39,512 nt of DNA from Cytobacillus sp. FSL H8-0458 (GCF_038002165.1 NZ_JBBOBR010000001.1:4190001-4229512), one strand, 5' to 3'. Shown: positions 1 through 11,849, numbered from the stretch's first letter. Made by a program: numbers and translations. Notes: generated from the sequence alone by a model not told the origin.

Positions 1-31
1 GAAACTTAATTTTTAAAAATTACAAGGCCAA

Positions 32-63
32 ATAAAAAAATGACCGCGGGAAGCAGTCATTTT
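32..63 (-). terminator. Rho-independent terminator of the HD-GYP gene
   Basis: On the minus strand a short hairpin (arms ATGAC/GTCAT at 56-60 and 40-44) is followed by a run of T (plus-strand A at 34-40). The hairpin overlaps the stop codon of the HD-GYP gene, so it is probably the end of that transcript. The remaining 31 bases to the window edge show nothing else. Confidence 0.6.
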
Positions 64-1127
64 AATACCTCATCAATAAATAGCTGGCGGTTTTTCTCTA
101 AATGAATAATATCGCCAGTTTCTTTGAGCTTCACAAGAGGCCTCGTTGGTGATTTATCTTCTATAAAAAGGATTTCAGCAGTCTGGCCATCCGAGAGCTT
201 CACCAGGCTGCCAATGGAAAAGGTCATGATGCCGGACCCCAGCGCATGGATGGATGGAATATCAAATTTGCCGAAACTGTCCTGTATCAGCATTTCAAGC
301 ACTTTAAACGGGGATTGCTTCCTTCTGTAGAGCCTTTGTGAAGTCATGGCATGAAATGCATCCGCTACAGCAATGATTCGTCCAGCCTGATTGATTTTGC
401 TGCTTTGTTCTCCAAACGGGTAACCGCTGCCGTCCAGCCGCTCGTGATGCTGAATGATGCCGATCTTAGTGCTTTCTCTTAACAAAGAGATATTTTGAAC
501 CATTTTAAAGCTGAGGGTCGAATGCTTTTTAATTTCTTCAAATTCTTCGGAGTTTAATGTAGTGCTTTTGTGCAGAATGGATGGGTTTATTTTCGCCATG
601 CCAGCATCAGCCAGGCACCCTCCCAGGGCAAGCTGCACAACCTCTCCCTTGTTTAAATTCAGTTTTTTTCCTATAAAGGCGCTGATCATTCCCACAGCAA
701 CTGAATGCTGGTATAAATAATCTTCATTTGTAGAAAGATGATGCAGGGAAAAGATGCCGGAGGGGTTTTTCTCTAGTTTTTCAATCAGCGGAACCATGAT
801 GTTTCTAATTTTTGCGATATCTACCGGAAGGCCTGATTGCCAGGATATAAATTCCCTTTTGAAATGTTGAACGCCTTTCAGGAATGTATCAATATAACTA
901 GATTCCGTAACTTCTTCGGTTTCTTCCACGTTTCCGGCAGAAGCTAATGACGTTCCGCTAACCATGGTAGTTTCAACTTCTGCTTCCTCAATCAGGAATA
1001 TTTTCATAATATCCAGCAGTTCCTTCGTCAGCACTGTTTTTCGGCTGATAATAGGGCGATTCGTCAAGCTGAAAACATCTTCAGATAAAATACAGCCTTC
1101 TCTTAATTCCTGTATGGGTACACGCAC
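57..1127 (-). CDS. HD-GYP domain protein with degenerate HD motif
   Basis: HD-GYP proteins are usually cyclic-di-GMP phosphodiesterases. Here the N-terminal ~110 residues form an uncharacterised leader domain, and the HD-GYP domain follows at about residues 130-300. The GYP signature HHERLDGSGYP (from about residue 227) and the downstream VADAFHAMTS segment are intact. The core HD dyad reads LADAG (about residues 172-176), so the metal-binding His is Ala. Activity is therefore doubtful and a binding or regulatory role is possible. I chose a GTG start at 1127 (356 aa) because GGAG lies 10 bases upstream and the protein then begins VRVPIQEL, a typical family N-terminus. An ATG at 1163 is also open but has no ribosome site. 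The gene follows gyrA but is separated from it by a terminator. Confidence 0.8.
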   Translation of the reverse strand: MRVPIQELREGCILSEDVFSLTNRPIISRKTVLTKELLDIMKIFLIEEAEVETTMVSGTSLASAGNVEETEEVTESSYIDTFLKGVQHFKREFISWQSGLPVDIAKIRNIMVPLIEKLEKNPSGIFSLHHLSTNEDYLYQHSVAVGMISAFIGKKLNLNKGEVVQLALGGCLADAGMAKINPSILHKSTTLNSEEFEEIKKHSTLSFKMVQNISLLRESTKIGIIQHHERLDGSGYPFGEQSSKINQAGRIIAVADAFHAMTSQRLYRRKQSPFKVLEMLIQDSFGKFDIPSIHALGSGIMTFSIGSLVKLSDGQTAEILFIEDKSPTRPLVKLKETGDIIHLEKNRQLFIDEVLK

Positions 1128-1180
1128 TGTTTCCACACTCCAAATATGAGTCTTTTTTACCATTTTACATTATTTGGACA

Positions 1181-1207
1181 AAAAAAAGGAACACAAATCT
1201 GTGTTCC
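1181..1207 (-). terminator. Terminator after gyrA
   Basis: A perfect hairpin with arms GGAACACA/TGTGTTCC (1188-1207) is followed on the minus strand by seven T (1181-1187). It closes the gyrA transcript and lies immediately upstream of the HD-GYP gene. Confidence 0.85.
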
Positions 1208-1223
1208 TCAAAATTTATCGCAG

Positions 1224-3749
1224 TTATTCTTCGCTATTATCGCCAGTTACTTCTTCTTCTGGAAGTGAATCGGCATCTTCAAGAGGCTTTGTTAATTCTT
1301 CATCATCTTTTTCCTCTTCTTTTTCAACTCTGGCTACAGTCGATACTGCTTCGCCTGCCTCTTCATTTATGCGGATGAGTCTGACACCCTGCGTGTTTCT
1401 TCCCATGGTGGAAATATCACTTACTGCCATACGGATCAGTACACCGCCTGTTGTTATAAGCATAACGTCTTCTTCCCCTGTGACAGCTTTCATCGAAACA
1501 AGGCTTCCGTTCTTATCAGTGATATTGCAGGTCTTGATTCCTTTACCGCCTCTGCCCTGAACACGGTATTCTTCGGCTGGAGTACGTTTTCCATAGCCGT
1601 TTTTGGTTACAATCAGGACTTGGCTGTCATCCTCAAGAACTTCCATGCCAACGACTTCATCACCACTGCTTAAGTTAATTCCCTTAACACCAGTTGCCGT
1701 TCTTCCCATCGAACGAACATCCTCTTCAGGGAATCGGATCAGCATGCCATGGCTGGTTCCTATAATGATTTCCTTGCTGCCATCTGTGAGACGCACTGAA
1801 ATTAATTCATCATCTTCACGCAGATTTAAAGCAATTAAGCCATTATTGCGGATATTGGCAAAGGATGATAATGGTGAACGCTTGGAAATTCCCTGTTTAG
1901 TAGTAAAGAACAGGAACCAATCATCGGCAAATTCTTCAACAGGAATTATCGCATTTACCCATTCATCTTTGTCCACTCCAAGGAGGTTAATGATAGGAAT
2001 TCCTTTCGCAGTACGGCTGAATTCAGGAATTTCGTATCCTTTAGCACGATACACTTTTCCTTTATTCGTAAAGAACAGGATGGTATCGTGAGTGGAAGTG
2101 GTAATGAGGTGTTCGACAAAGTCATCCTCATTGGTTCCCATTCCCTGAATTCCGCGCCCTCCGCGTTTTTGGGCACGGTAAGTCGAGACAGGAAGACGTT
2201 TGATGTATCCCTTATGTGTTAGTGTAAGAACAATATTCTCGCGTGGGATCAGGTCTTCGTCTTCAATTTGTTCGATTCCGCCGGCTACGATTTCTGTCCG
2301 GCGCTTATCGTTGAATCTCTCTTTGACTTCAATTAATTCTTCACGGATAATATCCAATAACTTTTCTTCATCCGCTAAGATAGCTTTCAATTCAGCAATC
2401 AATGCCAGAAGACTTGAATATTCATCTTCAATCTTTTCGCGCTCCAAGCCTGTCAGACGCTGCAGACGCATGTCAAGGATGGCCTGAGCCTGTTTTTCGG
2501 AAAGATTGAATTTGGTCATTAAGCCTTCTCGTGCAATATCCGTTGTCTGAGAACTTCGGATCAGATTAATAACCTCATCAAGATGATCAAGCGCTATCCT
2601 TAATCCTTCCAAAATATGTGCGCGTGCTTCTGCTTTTCTTAACTCAAATTGTGTCCGCCGGCGAATAACAACCTTTTGGTGTTCTAAATAATATTCAAGG
2701 CACTGCTTTAAATTCAGAACCTTAGGCTGTCCATTCACCAATGCCAGAAGATTAATTCCAAAGCTTGTCTGAAGGGCAGTTTGTTTGTAGAGATTGTTTA
2801 ATAATACACTTGCATTTGCGTCTCTTCTGACTTCAATGACAATTCGCATTCCGTTACGGTCAGATTCATCACGGAGATCGGTAATACCGTCAATTTTTTT
2901 ATCTCTGACGAGTTCCGCAATTTTTTCAATCAGCTTTGCTTTGTTAACCTGATATGGAATTTCATGTACAATAATGACCTCTTTGCCATTAGCCTTTTCT
3001 TCAACCTCTACTTTAGCACGCAAAGTGATCGAACCGCGGCCAGTTTCATAGGCTTTGCGGATTCCGCTTCTTCCTAAAATCATTCCGGCTGTCGGAAAGT
3101 CCGGCCCAGGGATAATATCCATTAGTTCCGGAATGGTCATTTCAGGGTCTTTACTTATGGCTAAAACCCCATCAATCACTTCACCAAGCTGGTGTGGAGG
3201 AATATTAGTGGCCATCCCGACAGCAATTCCTGAAGTTCCGTTGACCAGTAAATTAGGGAAACGGGCAGGCAGTACAACCGGCTCCTTTTCTTCCCCATCA
3301 TAGTTATCCTGATAATCAATGGTATCTTTATTGATATCCCGTAAAAGCTCCATTGATATTTTGGACATACGAGCTTCTGTATAACGCATGGCAGCTGCAG
3401 AATCGCCATCCACTGAACCGAAGTTGCCATGTCCGTCAACCAGCATGTATCGATAGTTAAAGTCCTGCGCCATACGCACCATTGTTTCATAGACAGCAGA
3501 GTCTCCGTGCGGATGATACTTACCAATTACATCTCCGACGATACGTGCTGATTTTTTATAAGGCTTATCTGAATGCATACCGAGATCATGCATTGCATAC
3601 AGAATGCGGCGATGCACTGGCTTTAAGCCATCACGCACATCCGGAAGGGCACGTGAAACAATTACGCTCATCGCGTAGTCCAGGAATGATGAACGCATTT
3701 CCTGGCTAATGTTAATTTCTTTTATTTGGGACCTTGGCGTATCAGCCAT
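1224..3749 (-). CDS. gyrA: DNA gyrase subunit A
   Basis: GyrA is the breakage-reunion subunit of the A2B2 gyrase that introduces negative supercoils. The 841 aa are normal length. The catalytic tyrosine is Tyr123 in [10 protein letters not shown]. The quinolone-determining region reads [11 protein letters not shown] with Ser84 and Glu88, the quinolone-sensitive state in Gram-positive bacteria. The GyrA box needed for DNA wrapping appears as QKRGGRG, just before the C-terminal beta-pinwheel, and the tail is acidic. The ATG at 3749 has a strong ribosome site (AAGGGAGGTT) seven bases away. gyrB lies upstream on the same strand with a possible weak terminator in the 146-bp gap. Confidence 0.99.
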   Translation of the reverse strand: MADTPRSQIKEINISQEMRSSFLDYAMSVIVSRALPDVRDGLKPVHRRILYAMHDLGMHSDKPYKKSARIVGDVIGKYHPHGDSAVYETMVRMAQDFNYRYMLVDGHGNFGSVDGDSAAAMRYTEARMSKISMELLRDINKDTIDYQDNYDGEEKEPVVLPARFPNLLVNGTSGIAVGMATNIPPHQLGEVIDGVLAISKDPEMTIPELMDIIPGPDFPTAGMILGRSGIRKAYETGRGSITLRAKVEVEEKANGKEVIIVHEIPYQVNKAKLIEKIAELVRDKKIDGITDLRDESDRNGMRIVIEVRRDANASVLLNNLYKQTALQTSFGINLLALVNGQPKVLNLKQCLEYYLEHQKVVIRRRTQFELRKAEARAHILEGLRIALDHLDEVINLIRSSQTTDIAREGLMTKFNLSEKQAQAILDMRLQRLTGLEREKIEDEYSSLLALIAELKAILADEEKLLDIIREELIEVKERFNDKRRTEIVAGGIEQIEDEDLIPRENIVLTLTHKGYIKRLPVSTYRAQKRGGRGIQGMGTNEDDFVEHLITTSTHDTILFFTNKGKVYRAKGYEIPEFSRTAKGIPIINLLGVDKDEWVNAIIPVEEFADDWFLFFTTKQGISKRSPLSSFANIRNNGLIALNLREDDELISVRLTDGSKEIIIGTSHGMLIRFPEEDVRSMGRTATGVKGINLSSGDEVVGMEVLEDDSQVLIVTKNGYGKRTPAEEYRVQGRGGKGIKTCNITDKNGSLVSMKAVTGEEDVMLITTGGVLIRMAVSDISTMGRNTQGVRLIRINEEAGEAVSTVARVEKEEEKDDEELTKPLEDADSLPEEEVTGDNSEE

Positions 3750-3860
3750 ATAAAGAACCTCCCTTTTTAAGGGACTTGGAATTTACCCATAGCCTCTTAA
3801 TTTGTAAAACATTTATTGGATTATCGCAAAGTTATACTCAGAAAGTGACGCTTTCTTATG

Positions 3861-3887
3861 TAAAAGCAGGATAGTCATCCTATCCTG
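3861..3887 (-). terminator. Hairpin between gyrB and gyrA, probable weak terminator
   Basis: A perfect 8-bp hairpin (CAGGATAG/CTATCCTG, 3867-3887) lies just after the gyrB stop on the minus strand. Only a short T tract follows (CTTTTAC). Termination may be partial, with some read-through into gyrA. A second small hairpin (AGAAAG/CTTTCT) follows at about 3840-3856. Confidence 0.5.
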
Positions 3888-3895
3888 TCTTTTGA

Positions 3896-5842
<1,947 letters not shown>

Positions 5843-5939
5843 CTATTTCACTAATCTATAAAAAAGCCTGGCATTTGAAATGAGCCAAACTATAATTTTC
5901 ACCTGACTTGCCTCTTCCCCTAATGGATCCGGCAGGCCT

Positions 5940-6188
5940 TTAAAATTCATGAACACTTAATTTATGGGAGCGTTTTTTTAACGTACCTGAGGATAGCGGA
6001 GAAAAATAGATCTTTTCTGTTGTGACGACCACAGATTTATAGGAACCCTTCGCGAGGTTCACAACTGACTCCTCCCGGCGCTCCTTATGCTCTTTTGCAT
6101 ACTCGGAAGCAAGGACTGTTTCTTTATCAATAATAGCGACAATATCCCTTGCCCGGACCAGCACATCTTCACCTATATGGATGTACAT
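5940..6188 (-). CDS. remB: Extracellular matrix regulator RemB (DUF370)
   Basis: This 82-aa protein (B. subtilis YaaB/RemB) belongs to the DUF370 family, whose paralogue RemA is a DNA-binding activator of biofilm matrix operons. The sequence begins MYIHIGEDVLVRARDIVAIID, the family hallmark, and is basic at the C-terminus (LKKRSHK). The ATG at 6188 is preceded by GAGGTGATCGC on the minus strand. It starts nine bases after the recF stop, so its ribosome site lies at the end of recF and translational coupling is likely. The position between recF and gyrB matches B. subtilis. Confidence 0.95.
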   Translation of the reverse strand: MYIHIGEDVLVRARDIVAIIDKETVLASEYAKEHKERREESVVNLAKGSYKSVVVTTEKIYFSPLSSGTLKKRSHKLSVHEF

Positions 6189-6197
6189 GCGATCACC

Positions 6198-7316
6198 TCA
6201 CTGAATCTTCTTGATTCTCCCTGACTCCACACTGAACGCTGCTGCTTCTTTAAGTGTCTGGTGGTCTATTCCATCAACGCTTGTTGTAGTGACAAACGTC
6301 TGCACTTTTCCCTGAATGGTATTCAATAAATGGGATTGGCGATAATCATCCAATTCCGAGAGGACGTCATCCAGCAGCAGAATGGGATATTCTCCAATCT
6401 CAGAATGGATCAGTTCGATTTCAGCAAGCTTTACTGATAGAGCCGTCGTTCTTTGCTGGCCCTGTGAACCGAATGTCTGCACATCGCGCCCATTCACATG
6501 AAAAATCAGGTCATCGCGATGCGGCCCAAACATAGTGACGCCGCGGTCTATTTCCCTGTTTTTCACTTTTTCAAATTTATCCTGGTATACTTTAACCATT
6601 TTCGACAAATCTTGTTCTTCTGATACCTCAGCAGAAGGCTTGTACTCAATTTTCAAGGTCTCAAGCCCTCTTGAGATCCCCTCATGGATCGGCTGTGCCC
6701 AATTCTCGAGGAGTCTGAGGAACTCGTAACGCTTTGAAACAATCTTTGCAGCCATTTCAATGAATTGCTCTGTTAAAATCTCAAGCATGGTATGGTCAGT
6801 CTGCTTTTTAATCTGAAGCATTTTCAGATAGTGGTTGCGCTGCTGGAGGATTTTCTGATACTGGCTGATATCATGCAAATAGACAGGTGAAACCTGCCCA
6901 ATCTCCATATCAATAAAACGACGCCTTACTTGAGGGCTCCCTTTCACAAGATGGAGATCTTCAGGCGCGAACATCACAACATTCATATTGCCGACATACT
7001 GGCTTAATTTCTGCTGCTCTATATGATTGCATTTGGCTTTTTTGCCTTTTTTGCTGATGACTAATTGCATGGGCAGGGATCCTTGCCTTTTTTGGACCCT
7101 TCCCTCTATTTTAGCATATTCCTGATCCCAGCGAATAAGATCTTTGTCATTTGATGTCCGATGGGACTTTGCCATTGCCAGCACATAGATCGATTCCATG
7201 ACATTTGTCTTTCCCTGGGCATTCTCTCCCAAAATTACATTCACTTTATTTTCGAAATTGACTTCAAGCTCTTCGTAATTCCGGTAATTTTTTAACAGCA
7301 ACTGCTCTATATGCAT
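6198..7316 (-). CDS. recF: DNA replication and repair protein RecF
   Basis: RecF is an SMC-like ATPase that, with RecO and RecR, loads RecA at gaps and stalled forks. The Walker A motif is GENAQGKTN (residues 30-38). The ABC signature GSQGQQRT and the Walker B/D-loop [13 protein letters not shown] are near the C-terminus. The 372 aa are full length. The ATG at 7316 has AAGGATG eight bases upstream. The gene is between yaaA and remB on the same strand, and the short gaps suggest one transcript from yaaA or earlier. Confidence 0.98.
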   Translation of the reverse strand: MHIEQLLLKNYRNYEELEVNFENKVNVILGENAQGKTNVMESIYVLAMAKSHRTSNDKDLIRWDQEYAKIEGRVQKRQGSLPMQLVISKKGKKAKCNHIEQQKLSQYVGNMNVVMFAPEDLHLVKGSPQVRRRFIDMEIGQVSPVYLHDISQYQKILQQRNHYLKMLQIKKQTDHTMLEILTEQFIEMAAKIVSKRYEFLRLLENWAQPIHEGISRGLETLKIEYKPSAEVSEEQDLSKMVKVYQDKFEKVKNREIDRGVTMFGPHRDDLIFHVNGRDVQTFGSQGQQRTTALSVKLAEIELIHSEIGEYPILLLDDVLSELDDYRQSHLLNTIQGKVQTFVTTTSVDGIDHQTLKEAAAFSVESGRIKKIQ

Positions 7317-7358
7317 AGACGCTACATCCTTTTAGGTTTTAACGCTGAGAACAGCGGG

Positions 7359-7568
7359 CTAGACGATCGTAAATTCACCCACATCCGGAATTTCAATTTT
7401 ATCCCCGGTTCTTAGCTTTCTTCCCCGTCTTTGATCCTGTTCCCCATTCACGAAGACTTCGTATTCACTCAGGAACCATTTGGCCATTCCGCCTGTTTGT
7501 ATCACATCAGCGGCTTTTAAAAATTGGCCCAGCGTAATATATTCTGTATCAATTTGAATTTCCGTCAT
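7359..7568 (-). CDS. yaaA: S4-domain protein YaaA (RlbA)
   Basis: This 69-aa protein is almost entirely an S4 RNA-binding domain. Typical features are LGQFLKAADVIQTGGMAK, then VFVNGEQDQRRGRKLRTGDKI. The B. subtilis orthologue YaaA (RlbA) has been linked to assembly of the large ribosomal subunit. The open frame extends to 7628, but the ATG at 7568 gives the conserved MTEIQIDTEYITLGQFL start and has GAGTG five bases upstream; the extra 20 residues are Cys/Arg-rich and not conserved-looking. It sits between dnaN and recF, as in other bacilli. Confidence 0.95.
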   Translation of the reverse strand: MTEIQIDTEYITLGQFLKAADVIQTGGMAKWFLSEYEVFVNGEQDQRRGRKLRTGDKIEIPDVGEFTIV

Positions 7569-7747
7569 ATTTTCACTCTTTCCCATTGTTCGACTTCCAG
7601 TGCTGCAGTTTTTTCTGCACTTTGGCAAAACAATTTCAGAATGGTATCTAATATTCTATTTTACTAAATAAATCTCAGATACACAAAGAAAAGTCGCCTG
7701 CAGCCCGTTATTTTCATTATTCCCCTGCTCTTGGACAGTATTCAGCG

Positions 7748-7780
7748 GTAAAAAAGTAAGCCGCCGGCACAGCCGGCAGC
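7748..7780 (-). terminator. Terminator after dnaN
   Basis: A GC-rich hairpin (GCTGCCGGC/GCCGGCGGC with a TGT loop, 7760-7780) is followed on the minus strand by TTACTTTTTTA. It lies 25 bases beyond the dnaN stop. The plus-strand side also has TTTTTCTT, so it could work in both directions. Confidence 0.75.
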
Positions 7781-7805
7781 TTTTTCTTAAAATGATAAGA
7801 AAGTC

Positions 7806-8942
7806 TTAATATGTTCTAACTGGCAGAATCAATTGCAGTATTGATTCATCGTTTAACGGTTTGATGATGAATGGTCTCATGGCGCCGGTGAAGCTGATTG
7901 TAATTTCAGAGCCTTCCAGCGCTTTTAGGGCATCCATCATGAATTTCGCGCTGAAGGAGATTTTTAATTCTTCGCCTTCTACGGATTTGCTCTGCACTTC
8001 TTCGACTACTTTCCCGACTTCAGGAGTGTTGGATGAAATTTCGATTACTCCGCCATCAATTGTAGAAAGCTTGACCACATTGTTACGGCCTTCTTTTGCT
8101 AGTAAAGAGGCACGGTCAATGGCCTGCAGGAATTCTTTTGTATTGACGACCACATCTGTTTTACTGTCTGAAGGGATCAGCCTGGATGTATCAGGGTAAT
8201 TTCCTTCGAGCAGCCTTGAGAAGAACAGCAGATGCTCAGCTTTAAAGAGAACCTGGTTTTCAGTAATAACGATATCAATTAAATCATTGTTGTCATCAAG
8301 AATTTTGCTTAATTCACTTAAGCTTTTCCCCGGAATGACCACATTGTAGCTTTCGCTGGCAGTTGTTTCGATTTGCGCTTTTCTTAATGCCAGTCTGTGG
8401 CTATCTGTTGCAATACAGGTTAATGTCCCGTTTTCCACCTTCCAGTTTACACCTGTCAAGATAGGGCGTGTTTCTGAGGTGGACACTGCGAAAACGGTTT
8501 GGCGAACCATTGCTTTTAATAGGTCCGTAGGGATTTTAAACATTTTTTCTTCTTCAATTTGAGGCAGGTGCGGATATTCCTCAGCATCCAGGCCATTAAG
8601 ATTGAACTCGGATTTACCTGAGCGGATGACTGTCTGCAAATGGTTTTCCACGCTTATCTCCACACTGTCAGTCGGAAGCTTTTTAACGATTTCACTGAAG
8701 AACTTAGCTTGGAGCACGATGGCACCAGGCTGTTTGATCTCGACAATTTCATTTCCGTCTTCTTCTTTAGGAATAAATGATTCAATGGAAATATCAGAGT
8801 CGCTTCCCGTTAATGTAACTCCTTCTTCTGAAGCAACAATTTTAATCCCCGTTAAGATGGGAATAGTGGTTCTGCTTGTTACAGCTTTCATAACATCCTG
8901 GACGCTTTGGACCAACTGGTCGCGCTGGATTATAAATTTCAT
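7806..8942 (-). CDS. dnaN: DNA polymerase III beta subunit (sliding clamp)
   Basis: DnaN forms the homodimeric ring clamp that tethers polymerase to DNA. The 378 aa are full length, with three clamp folds beginning MKFIIQRDQLVQSVQDVMKA and ending LQLILPVRTY, the conserved C-terminal strand. The ATG at 8942 has GGAGGATT upstream on the minus strand. It lies 176 bp downstream of dnaA, across the origin-unwinding region. Confidence 0.99.
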   Translation of the reverse strand: MKFIIQRDQLVQSVQDVMKAVTSRTTIPILTGIKIVASEEGVTLTGSDSDISIESFIPKEEDGNEIVEIKQPGAIVLQAKFFSEIVKKLPTDSVEISVENHLQTVIRSGKSEFNLNGLDAEEYPHLPQIEEEKMFKIPTDLLKAMVRQTVFAVSTSETRPILTGVNWKVENGTLTCIATDSHRLALRKAQIETTASESYNVVIPGKSLSELSKILDDNNDLIDIVITENQVLFKAEHLLFFSRLLEGNYPDTSRLIPSDSKTDVVVNTKEFLQAIDRASLLAKEGRNNVVKLSTIDGGVIEISSNTPEVGKVVEEVQSKSVEGEELKISFSAKFMMDALKALEGSEITISFTGAMRPFIIKPLNDESILQLILPVRTY

Positions 8943-8977
8943 TTTTTAAATCCTCCAAGCATATTTTAATGGCGTAT

Positions 8978-9118
8978 TGAATATATATATTTTTTATAAA
9001 AAAATAGTAGAAGTACTAGTAGGGCCTGTTAGTATGTGGATAACTGCATTTTTTGAAAGGAAACACAGCCTATCCACATGTGGACAGACTGTGTGTAAGT
9101 TAGGTCGAGTTATACACA
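8978..9118. other. oriC unwinding region (DnaA boxes, DnaA-trios, AT-rich DUE)
   Basis: In the dnaA-dnaN gap several elements line up as in the B. subtilis basal unwinding system. There are DnaA boxes at 9110-9118 (TTATACACA), 9070-9078 (one mismatch), 9079-9087 (inverted, two mismatches) and 9035-9043 (TGTGGATAA, perfect, inverted). Next comes a short GC block GGGCC (9022-9026), then TAG-type trios TAGTAGAAGTACTAGTAG (9005-9022), then an almost pure A/T stretch (8978-9004). The trios run 3' to 5' away from the box, the orientation along which DnaA is known to extend on single-stranded DNA. The element identities are seen; the function is inferred from B. subtilis. Confidence 0.88.
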
Positions 9119-10465
9119 TTATACCTTGAGAATTTCATTGATTTCTTTCAGCTGCTTTTCAAATTGCGAATCGGACTGAAGCATCTTTGAAATTTTTTCA
9201 TGAGCATGAATGACGGTCGTATGGTCCCTTCCGCCAAATTCCTCTCCTATTTTAGGCAGAGAAAAGTCGGTTAATTCCCTTGACAGGTACATGGCGATCT
9301 GACGGGGGAATGCGACAGACTTTGTCCGTTTCTTCGCCTTAAAATCCTCAAGCTTTACATTAAAATGTTCCCCAACCACCCTTTGAATTTCATGGATGGT
9401 AATGACCTTTGGCTTGGAGCTTGGAATAATATCCTTTAAAGCTTCTGCTGCAAGGTCGGCATTAATATCTTTATTTATTAAAGAGGAGTAAGCTACTACA
9501 CGAATCAGAGCACCCTCAAGCTCACGGATGTTGGAATCAATCTGATTGGCAATGTAGAGCATAACCTCATTAGGAATATCAAGTCCCTCCGCTTTGGCCT
9601 TTTTGCGCAGAATGGCTATACGCGTTTCAAGGTCGGGAGGCGTAATATCAGTAATTAGTCCCCATTCAAATCTGGAGCGGAGGCGGTCTTCCAGAGTCGG
9701 TATTTCTTTCGGAGGACGGTCACTTGAGATAATGATCTGCTTGCTTTCCTCATGCAATGTATTAAAAGTATGGAAAAATTCCTCCTGCGTCTGTTCTTTT
9801 CCAGCCAAAAACTGAATATCATCGATAAGAAGAACATCCACATTTCGATATTTATCGCGGAAATCGCCCGCTTTGTTATCTCGGATCGAGTTAATAAATT
9901 CATTGGTAAATTTCTCGGAAGATAAGTATACGACTTTAGCTGATGGGTTATGATCTAAAACATAATGGCCGATTGCGTGCATAAGGTGAGTTTTTCCGAG
10001 TCCAACTCCCCCGTAAATAAATAAAGGATTGTATGCCTTCGCCGGTGCCTCTGCTACAGCAAGTGATGCTGCATGGGCGAAGCGGTTTCCGGATCCGATG
10101 ACAAACGTGTCGAATGTATACTTCGGGTTCAGCATTGTTAAAGGCAGTTCCGGCTGTTCTTCCTCCGGCTTTTTCTTTTTTGGCGGAAGAGGAAGATCGA
10201 CTTCTTCTTCACTCTGATTTTGCGGAATGATGAATTTCACTCCTAATTCTTCACCGGTAATGTCATAAAGAATTCCGGAGATCAGCTGGGAATAACGCTC
10301 CTCAAGCCAGTCACGGGCAAACTCATTCGGGGCCTTAACGACTAAAGTGTCTCCCTGCAGAGAATGCGCCTTTGTCGATTTCAGCCATGTATCAAAACTG
10401 GGCTTGCTGATTTTTTTCTCGATATTGGCCAGAGCATTATTCCAAAGATCCGCAATGTTTTCCAA
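9119..10465 (-). CDS. dnaA: Chromosomal replication initiator DnaA
   Basis: DnaA is the AAA+ initiator that binds DnaA boxes and melts oriC. Domain I (about 1-85) has the helicase-interacting fold; domain II is a short Pro/Glu/Lys-rich linker ([17 protein letters not shown]). The AAA+ Walker [11 protein letters not shown] is near residue 150 and Walker [12 protein letters not shown] near 212. The domain IV box-recognition motif [14 protein letters not shown] is near residue 408. The 448 aa are normal length. The start is TTG at 10465, supported by AAGGAGGGA six bases upstream and the conserved MENI N-terminus; a TTG start may keep expression low. DnaA boxes on both sides suggest autoregulation. 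Confidence 0.99.
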   Translation of the reverse strand: MENIADLWNNALANIEKKISKPSFDTWLKSTKAHSLQGDTLVVKAPNEFARDWLEERYSQLISGILYDITGEELGVKFIIPQNQSEEEVDLPLPPKKKKPEEEQPELPLTMLNPKYTFDTFVIGSGNRFAHAASLAVAEAPAKAYNPLFIYGGVGLGKTHLMHAIGHYVLDHNPSAKVVYLSSEKFTNEFINSIRDNKAGDFRDKYRNVDVLLIDDIQFLAGKEQTQEEFFHTFNTLHEESKQIIISSDRPPKEIPTLEDRLRSRFEWGLITDITPPDLETRIAILRKKAKAEGLDIPNEVMLYIANQIDSNIRELEGALIRVVAYSSLINKDINADLAAEALKDIIPSSKPKVITIHEIQRVVGEHFNVKLEDFKAKKRTKSVAFPRQIAMYLSRELTDFSLPKIGEEFGGRDHTTVIHAHEKISKMLQSDSQFEKQLKEINEILKV

Positions 10466-10574
10466 TGATATCCCTCCTTTTCCATTTAAATTTGATATTT
10501 ACATTACCTTCAAGCTCCGGTGCCTTTCGGTGGACACCTCTGCTTTTTCTTTGTTTCTTGCCACAAAAACGATA

Positions 10575-10944
10575 GGTTATACACGCTGTATAACCCGAAG
10601 TTTATAAATATACGAAACTGTTTATGTGGAAAATCATATAATAAGGAAGTAAAGGGGAATTTCGACAGTATCCACTGTCTGTGGACAAACTTTTACAAAC
10701 CCCTTGGATAACCTGTCCACATGTTATCCACAATCTGTGGATAATGAAGATATGCACAATGATTTATTAAGTGTGAAAACACAATTATGATAACAGATAA
10801 TGCTTTGGTCTGCAATGCTTTTTAAACCCTTATCCACAACATACCCATCCCTGTTCATAAAAATTGTCCACAGCCCCTGGTTGTGTGAAAAACCTGTCAA
10901 TATGTGATGTGGATAATAAAAAACTTGTCGAAAATTTATCCACA
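10575..10944. other. oriC DnaA-box cluster upstream of dnaA
   Basis: Five perfect boxes (TTATCCACA or its complement) lie at 10724-10732, 10736-10744 (inverted), 10830-10838, 10908-10916 (inverted) and 10936-10944. Near-matches lie at 10625-10633, 10680-10688, 10713-10721 and 10864-10872. The boxes at 10724 and 10736 face each other. A 21-base inverted repeat (10575-10595) with GGTTATACA arms and a 3-base loop holds two TTATACA-type half boxes nearer dnaA and may be an operator for DnaA autoregulation. This corresponds to the incA/incB part of the bipartite B. subtilis oriC. Confidence 0.9.
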
Positions 10945-11228
10945 GCCCTTTTTTGGGGGCGAATTCTATTCAAAGGGACTTGGAATGCATTTGCCCTTTT
11001 TAGTGGACGGATCATCCTGAGTCCGGGAAAAATTTGCAGTCTCTAAGAAAAGCTTTTACAATGGACAAATGAGAAAAACGTGGAAAAATGAAATTTTAGG
11101 ATGACATTCAGGCGAAAAGAAGGTAAACTTTCTGAGTGGGTTCTTTCAGATATGCAAAAAGAGAAAGAGCAGCAAAGAATTTTTTTATATTGTCGTACGT
11201 TGTTTTTTATATAAATCTCAACTGCTGA

Positions 11229-11413
11229 GTTGATTGGAGCGGAGGGTACTTGATCCTCGAAAATGCTTTCGCATTTTCTTCGTGCGGTGTTGATTCAAGG
11301 ATGATTATTCAATGTCCTGCGGGAAGTGAGGGATCGAGAGACCCCGCAGGCGAAGCCGAGGAGGCTCTCGTTACTCCCCGCGGGTTCGCTGCGTGCCCGC
11401 AGCGGAAATCAAC
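11229..11413 (+). repeat. 185-bp Bacillaceae intergenic repeat with palindromic ends
   Basis: The element starts GTTGATTGGAGCGGA and ends GCAGCGGAAATCAAC, so its first and last seven bases are inverted repeats. Inside are a perfect hairpin (GAAAATGC/GCATTTTC, about 11259-11278) and a GC-rich stem (CCTGCGGG/CCCGCAGG, about 11317-11350). No open frame or transposase is present. It occupies the gap between oriC and rpmH. A collapsed version with both ends joined is at 27873-27894. I recall similar repeats as common between genes in Bacillus relatives, but cannot name a database family. Between 10945 and this element I see no gene. Confidence 0.7.
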
Positions 11414-11502
11414 GGACTAACCTTATAAGAAAAACAATTTATGAAAGAAAGAGCCAAAACGAATATTTTTGCCATTGAAGGCAGATTGACTTATATGCAT
11501 AG

Positions 11503-11532
11503 TTGACAATTTTCTAGTTACATCTATATAAT
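11503..11532 (+). promoter_or_regulatory. Sigma-A promoter of rpmH-rnpA
   Basis: A consensus -35 (TTGACA, 11503-11508) and a consensus -10 (TATAAT, 11527-11532) are separated by 18 bp. The rpmH start codon is 45 bases downstream, a fitting leader. It is one of the strongest promoter matches in the window, suiting a ribosomal protein gene. Confidence 0.85.
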
Positions 11533-11550
11533 TAGAAAGACTGTCTTTAA

Positions 11551-11712
<162 letters not shown>

Positions 11713-11713
11713 G

Positions 11714-11740
11714 CCACTGAAACGTCAGTGGTCTTTTTTT
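11714..11740 (+). terminator. Terminator or attenuator between rpmH and rnpA
   Basis: A perfect 7-bp hairpin (CCACTGA/TCAGTGG, loop AACG) is followed by TCTTTTTTT, two bases after the rpmH stop. It should limit read-through so that L34 is made in excess over the RNase P protein. Confidence 0.88.
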
Positions 11741-11771
11741 CCATGTAAAGATAAATGTCCAAGTTAGATAA

Positions 11772-11834
11772 TTGTCCAGCTCCAGCGCCAGCCCCCTCAT
11801 GATGCAGGGGGTGACCAGGGCGCTAGCGCTTTTC
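11772..11834 (+). repeat. Dispersed GC-rich hairpin repeat, copy A
   Basis: This copy starts TGTCCAGCTCCAGCGCC and ends GGCGCTAGCGCTTTTC. The arms AGCGCC/GGCGCT and CCCCCT/AGGGGG fold into a long hairpin. Related copies are at 26521-26643 and, degenerate, at 39141-39213; a short complementary remnant lies at 13759-13775. Here it fills the leader just before the rnpA ribosome site. Confidence 0.7.
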
Positions 11835-11849
11835 GAAATAGGTGATGAC

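Noticed and set aside
1955..2176. Minus-strand 73-aa frame inside gyrA
   Set aside because: It is an out-of-frame shadow of gyrA with no ribosome site; the same holds for the other frames overlapping core genes.
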